64,000 bases of DNA, from contig NZ_AP024660.1 of NCBI RefSeq assembly GCF_019977395.1, positions 4,588,001 through 4,652,000 on the forward strand, in the 5' to 3' direction. This document shows positions 62,034 to 64,000 of this stretch, in pieces. Within the stretch, counting starts at the first letter, position 1. The number at the start of each line of letters is the position of its first letter. A program made the translations under genes and the position numbers. Source of the stretch: Arthrobacter sp. NicSoilC5. GTDB lineage: Bacteria > Actinomycetota > Actinomycetes > Actinomycetales > Micrococcaceae. The notes under the pieces were generated by a model. That model saw only the letters and a list, made by a program, of their open reading frames with translations. It was not told the origin of the DNA and ran no database searches.

Positions 62034-63508
62034 GGCGTCCCTTTCGCGGGAATGGTGGTTTTTGCGGCGGGCCGGACGGCAGCGCGCCAGAGGTGCATGG
62101 TGGCGTAGGAGCGCCACGGGCTGGTCTCCCGGAAGTCAGGGCTCAAGGCGCTGGTCCCATTATCGAGGGCGCGGATCCCGTTCCGCACGGCGGCGTCGTT
62201 GGCAAGGAAAATATCCGGGGCACCCAGGACCCGCATGGCGACGTACCCCACCGTCCAGGGCCCGACGCCGGGGAGCGGCAAAAGTGCCGCGGTGAGGCTT
62301 GGGAGGTCGTCTCCATAGCCGAAGTCCAGGCGGCCGCGGGCCATGGCCTCTGCAGCATGCAGCAGCGACTCGGTGCGGCGCCGGGGGCCGCGAAGCAGAT
62401 GTCCTGCAGCAGCGATTTCCGCCGGAGTGGGAAACAGGCGGTCCAGGCCGTCGCCGGGGGCACTGGCAGGACTGCCCGCCGCGGACAACTGGGTCAAGGC
62501 TGTCCTGGCGGCCGCCACCGTGATCTGCTGGCCCACCATGGCCCGGATCAGCAGTTCCTGCGGATCCACCGCGCCCGGCAGGCGCATCCCCGGTGCGGAG
62601 GCAACGGAGCCGGCAAGCCTGGGATCGGCGGCGAGCGTGCCGTCGATCGCCTCCGGGTCCGCGTCCAGGTCGAACAGCCGGCGGACGCGGCTGAGCAGCG
62701 CCGGAAGGTCGCGAAGGTCCACCGCGCCGATGGTGAGGGTCAACGGCCGTTCCCGGGCCCCGTCGTCGTACTCCACCCTGAAGCGCGCGTCCCCGTGGGG
62801 GAGCCGCAGCGTCCGGGCATAGGAAGTGGGCGTGCCGTCCTCGACCCCGGGGATGGCGCGGACCGCCAGGAAGGAGAAGATGCCCGGATCGAAAGGCGGA
62901 CGGTAGGGCAGGCCCAGGGTCAGGGCTGTGGCGCCGCCGCCGTTCACCGGATGGCGGACGGTCCTCCTGAGCGCCGTGGGCGTCATATCGAACACCTCGG
63001 CGATGGTCTCGTTGAACTGCCTGACGCTGCTGAAGCCTGCCGCAAAGGCGACGTCGGCGAGTTTCATCGATGTTGAAACCAGCAGGGTGCGGGCCGTCTG
63101 GGCCCGTGCGGCGCGGGCCAATGACAGGGGGCCGGCGCCAAGTTCCTGGCCGAGGATCCGGTTCAACTGGCGCGGCGAATACCCCAGCCGGGCGGCCAGG
63201 CCCGCCACGCCGTCGCGGTTGATCACGCCGTCGTTGATCAGGCGCATCGCCCGCCCCGCGATGTCCTGCCGCACGTTCCAGGCCGGGGTTCCGGGCACCG
63301 CCTCCGGCAGGCAGCGCTTGCAGGCGCGGTAGCCTGCCTCGTGTGCGGCGGCGGACGTCTCGTAGAACGTGACGTTGGAGGCCTTGGGGGTCCTGGCAGG
63401 GCACGACGGCCGGCAGTAGATCCCCGTGGTGCGGACGGCCGTAAAGAACTGGCCGTCGAACCGGGTATCGCGGGCATCGATTGCCCGGTAGCGCTGCCAG
63501 AAGTCCAT
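62030..63508 (-). CDS. AdaA-AlkA fusion: regulator and 3-methyladenine DNA glycosylase II
   Basis: A 492-residue three-part protein. Residues 1-75 are an Ada zinc domain with C32, C36, C63 and C66 (GIYCRPSCPART and ACKRCLPE), the methylphosphotriester sensor. Residues ~80-185 hold an AraC-type HTH (VAFAAGFSSVRQFNETIAEV). Residues ~195-490 are AlkA: an N-terminal fold and HhH-GPD with LPLPGVGPWTVGYVAMRVLG and the catalytic aspartate in IFLANDAAV (about 437). It should sense methylation, activate transcription and excise alkylated bases. ogt is coupled downstream. Confidence 0.93.
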   Translation of the reverse strand: MDFWQRYRAIDARDTRFDGQFFTAVRTTGIYCRPSCPARTPKASNVTFYETSAAAHEAGYRACKRCLPEAVPGTPAWNVRQDIAGRAMRLINDGVINRDGVAGLAARLGYSPRQLNRILGQELGAGPLSLARAARAQTARTLLVSTSMKLADVAFAAGFSSVRQFNETIAEVFDMTPTALRRTVRHPVNGGGATALTLGLPYRPPFDPGIFSFLAVRAIPGVEDGTPTSYARTLRLPHGDARFRVEYDDGARERPLTLTIGAVDLRDLPALLSRVRRLFDLDADPEAIDGTLAADPRLAGSVASAPGMRLPGAVDPQELLIRAMVGQQITVAAARTALTQLSAAGSPASAPGDGLDRLFPTPAEIAAAGHLLRGPRRRTESLLHAAEAMARGRLDFGYGDDLPSLTAALLPLPGVGPWTVGYVAMRVLGAPDIFLANDAAVRNGIRALDNGTSALSPDFRETSPWRSYATMHLWRAAVRPAAKTTIPAKGTP

Positions 63509-63624
63509 TCCTCCATCCTGCCAGCCGCCGGCCACGGCTTCTAGCGGAAATCGGACATGGCCGTGGGCGTGCAGATCCACCCCGGACCCCTTTCCGGTGG
63601 CGGATGAAACCTGCGGGATCTGGG

Positions 63625-63630
63625 TAAGGT
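63625..63630 (+). promoter_or_regulatory. -10 element (TAAGGT) for leaderless mpg
   Basis: TAAGGT is followed by CAACTA and ATG 63637. The 128 bases between this gene and the divergent adaA-alkA hold both promoters. Confidence 0.5.
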
Positions 63631-63636
63631 CAACTA

Positions 63637-64000
63637 ATGAACCAAAGCGCTGGGGCAATGGCACAGCTGCGGGAATTCCTGTCCGCGGACGCCCGGGAAC
63701 TCGCACCAAAGCTGCTCGGTGCCGTGCTCACCCATGAGTCCCGCGACGGTGCCGTGTCCGTCCGGCTCACCGAGGTGGAGGCCTATATGGGCCCCGAGGA
63801 CTCCCTGCACCCGGACCCCGGCTCCCACACCTACCGCGGCCCCACGCCCCGCAACGCCCCCATGTTCGGCCCCGCCGGCCACCTCTACGTCTACTTCACC
63901 TACGGAATGCACCACTGCACCAACATCGTGTGCGGTCCGGCCGGCGTCGCGTCCGCCCTGCTGCTCCGGGCAGGGGAAGTGGTGGACGGGCTGCAGCTGG
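63637..64000 (+). CDS. mpg: DNA-3-methyladenine glycosylase (AAG/Mpg type), partial
   Basis: The window ends 121 codons into this gene. [20 protein letters not shown] contains the conserved catalytic-loop glutamate, and [20 protein letters not shown] is the diagnostic strand of the AAG fold, unrelated to AlkA. It excises 3-methyladenine and other damaged purines. Divergent from adaA-alkA, it completes a cluster of alkylation-repair genes. The C-terminal third is outside the window. Confidence 0.93.
   Translation, partial: MNQSAGAMAQLREFLSADARELAPKLLGAVLTHESRDGAVSVRLTEVEAYMGPEDSLHPDPGSHTYRGPTPRNAPMFGPAGHLYVYFTYGMHHCTNIVCGPAGVASALLLRAGEVVDGLQL

Overview
The window is GC-rich actinobacterial chromosome, most likely from Arthrobacter or a close relative (Micrococcaceae). 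The support is gene content and order: DUF3046-recA-recX-miaB-miaA-dapF, hflX-dinG/lexA, hisC-hisB-hisH-hisA(priA), infC-rpmI-rplT, pheST and argCJBDFRGH. A ClgR-type regulator, a mycothiol-dependent enzyme family and LexA boxes of the TCGAAC-N4-GTTCGA type point the same way. Almost all of it is core genome. I see no tRNA, rRNA, insertion sequence, prophage or CRISPR array.

Layout. 1-1070: end of a molybdenum-cofactor operon (moaC, mog, moaE). 1158-8527: lysine/peptidoglycan precursor genes dapB and dapA with RNase J, mixed with small membrane proteins, an acyltransferase-like membrane protein and a truncated DUF222 gene under a LexA box. 8688-13332: ftsK, pgsA, cinA and the regulator clgR. 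13408-20163: marR, DUF3046, recA-recX, miaB-miaA, dapF and an RsmC-like methyltransferase. 20236-25715: hflX behind a long leader with a six-codon uORF, a DinG-like helicase, lexA, and a divergent LysM protein resembling the SOS division inhibitors ChiZ/YneA. 25957-31773: histidine genes, an SseB-family gene and an MFS transporter. 31865-35908: DUF1844, infC (probably starting at ATT) with rpmI and rplT, an rRNA methyltransferase and a stress membrane protein. 36076-40264: MFS transporter, MutT, an SOS-boxed radical SAM protein, a SIMPL-domain protein and a small HEERH protein. 40466-44073: pheST. 44106-50181: phosphopantetheinyl transferase, M1 metallopeptidase and a large Pls/PosA-type non-ribosomal peptide synthetase. 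51406-60076: complete arginine operon behind two ARG boxes. 60147-64000: a PNPOx-family oxidase, a mycothiol-dependent enzyme and a DNA-alkylation repair group (ogt, adaA-alkA fusion, mpg).

Two regulatory themes run through the window. Many first genes are probably leaderless: a TANNNT -10 element lies 6-7 bases before the ATG/GTG. LexA boxes mark recA, lexA with the LysM gene, the DUF222 remnant and the Rv2578c-type radical SAM gene, giving a local view of the SOS regulon.

The least ordinary block is 44106-50181. A membrane-anchored, single-module synthetase (A and carrier domains, then three hexapeptide-repeat blocks among about six membrane segments) is coupled to an M1 metallopeptidase and lies next to a carrier-activating phosphopantetheinyl transferase. 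This is the architecture of epsilon-poly-lysine-type synthetases, and the adenylation pocket read by eye is close to the known lysine code. The product here is unknown.
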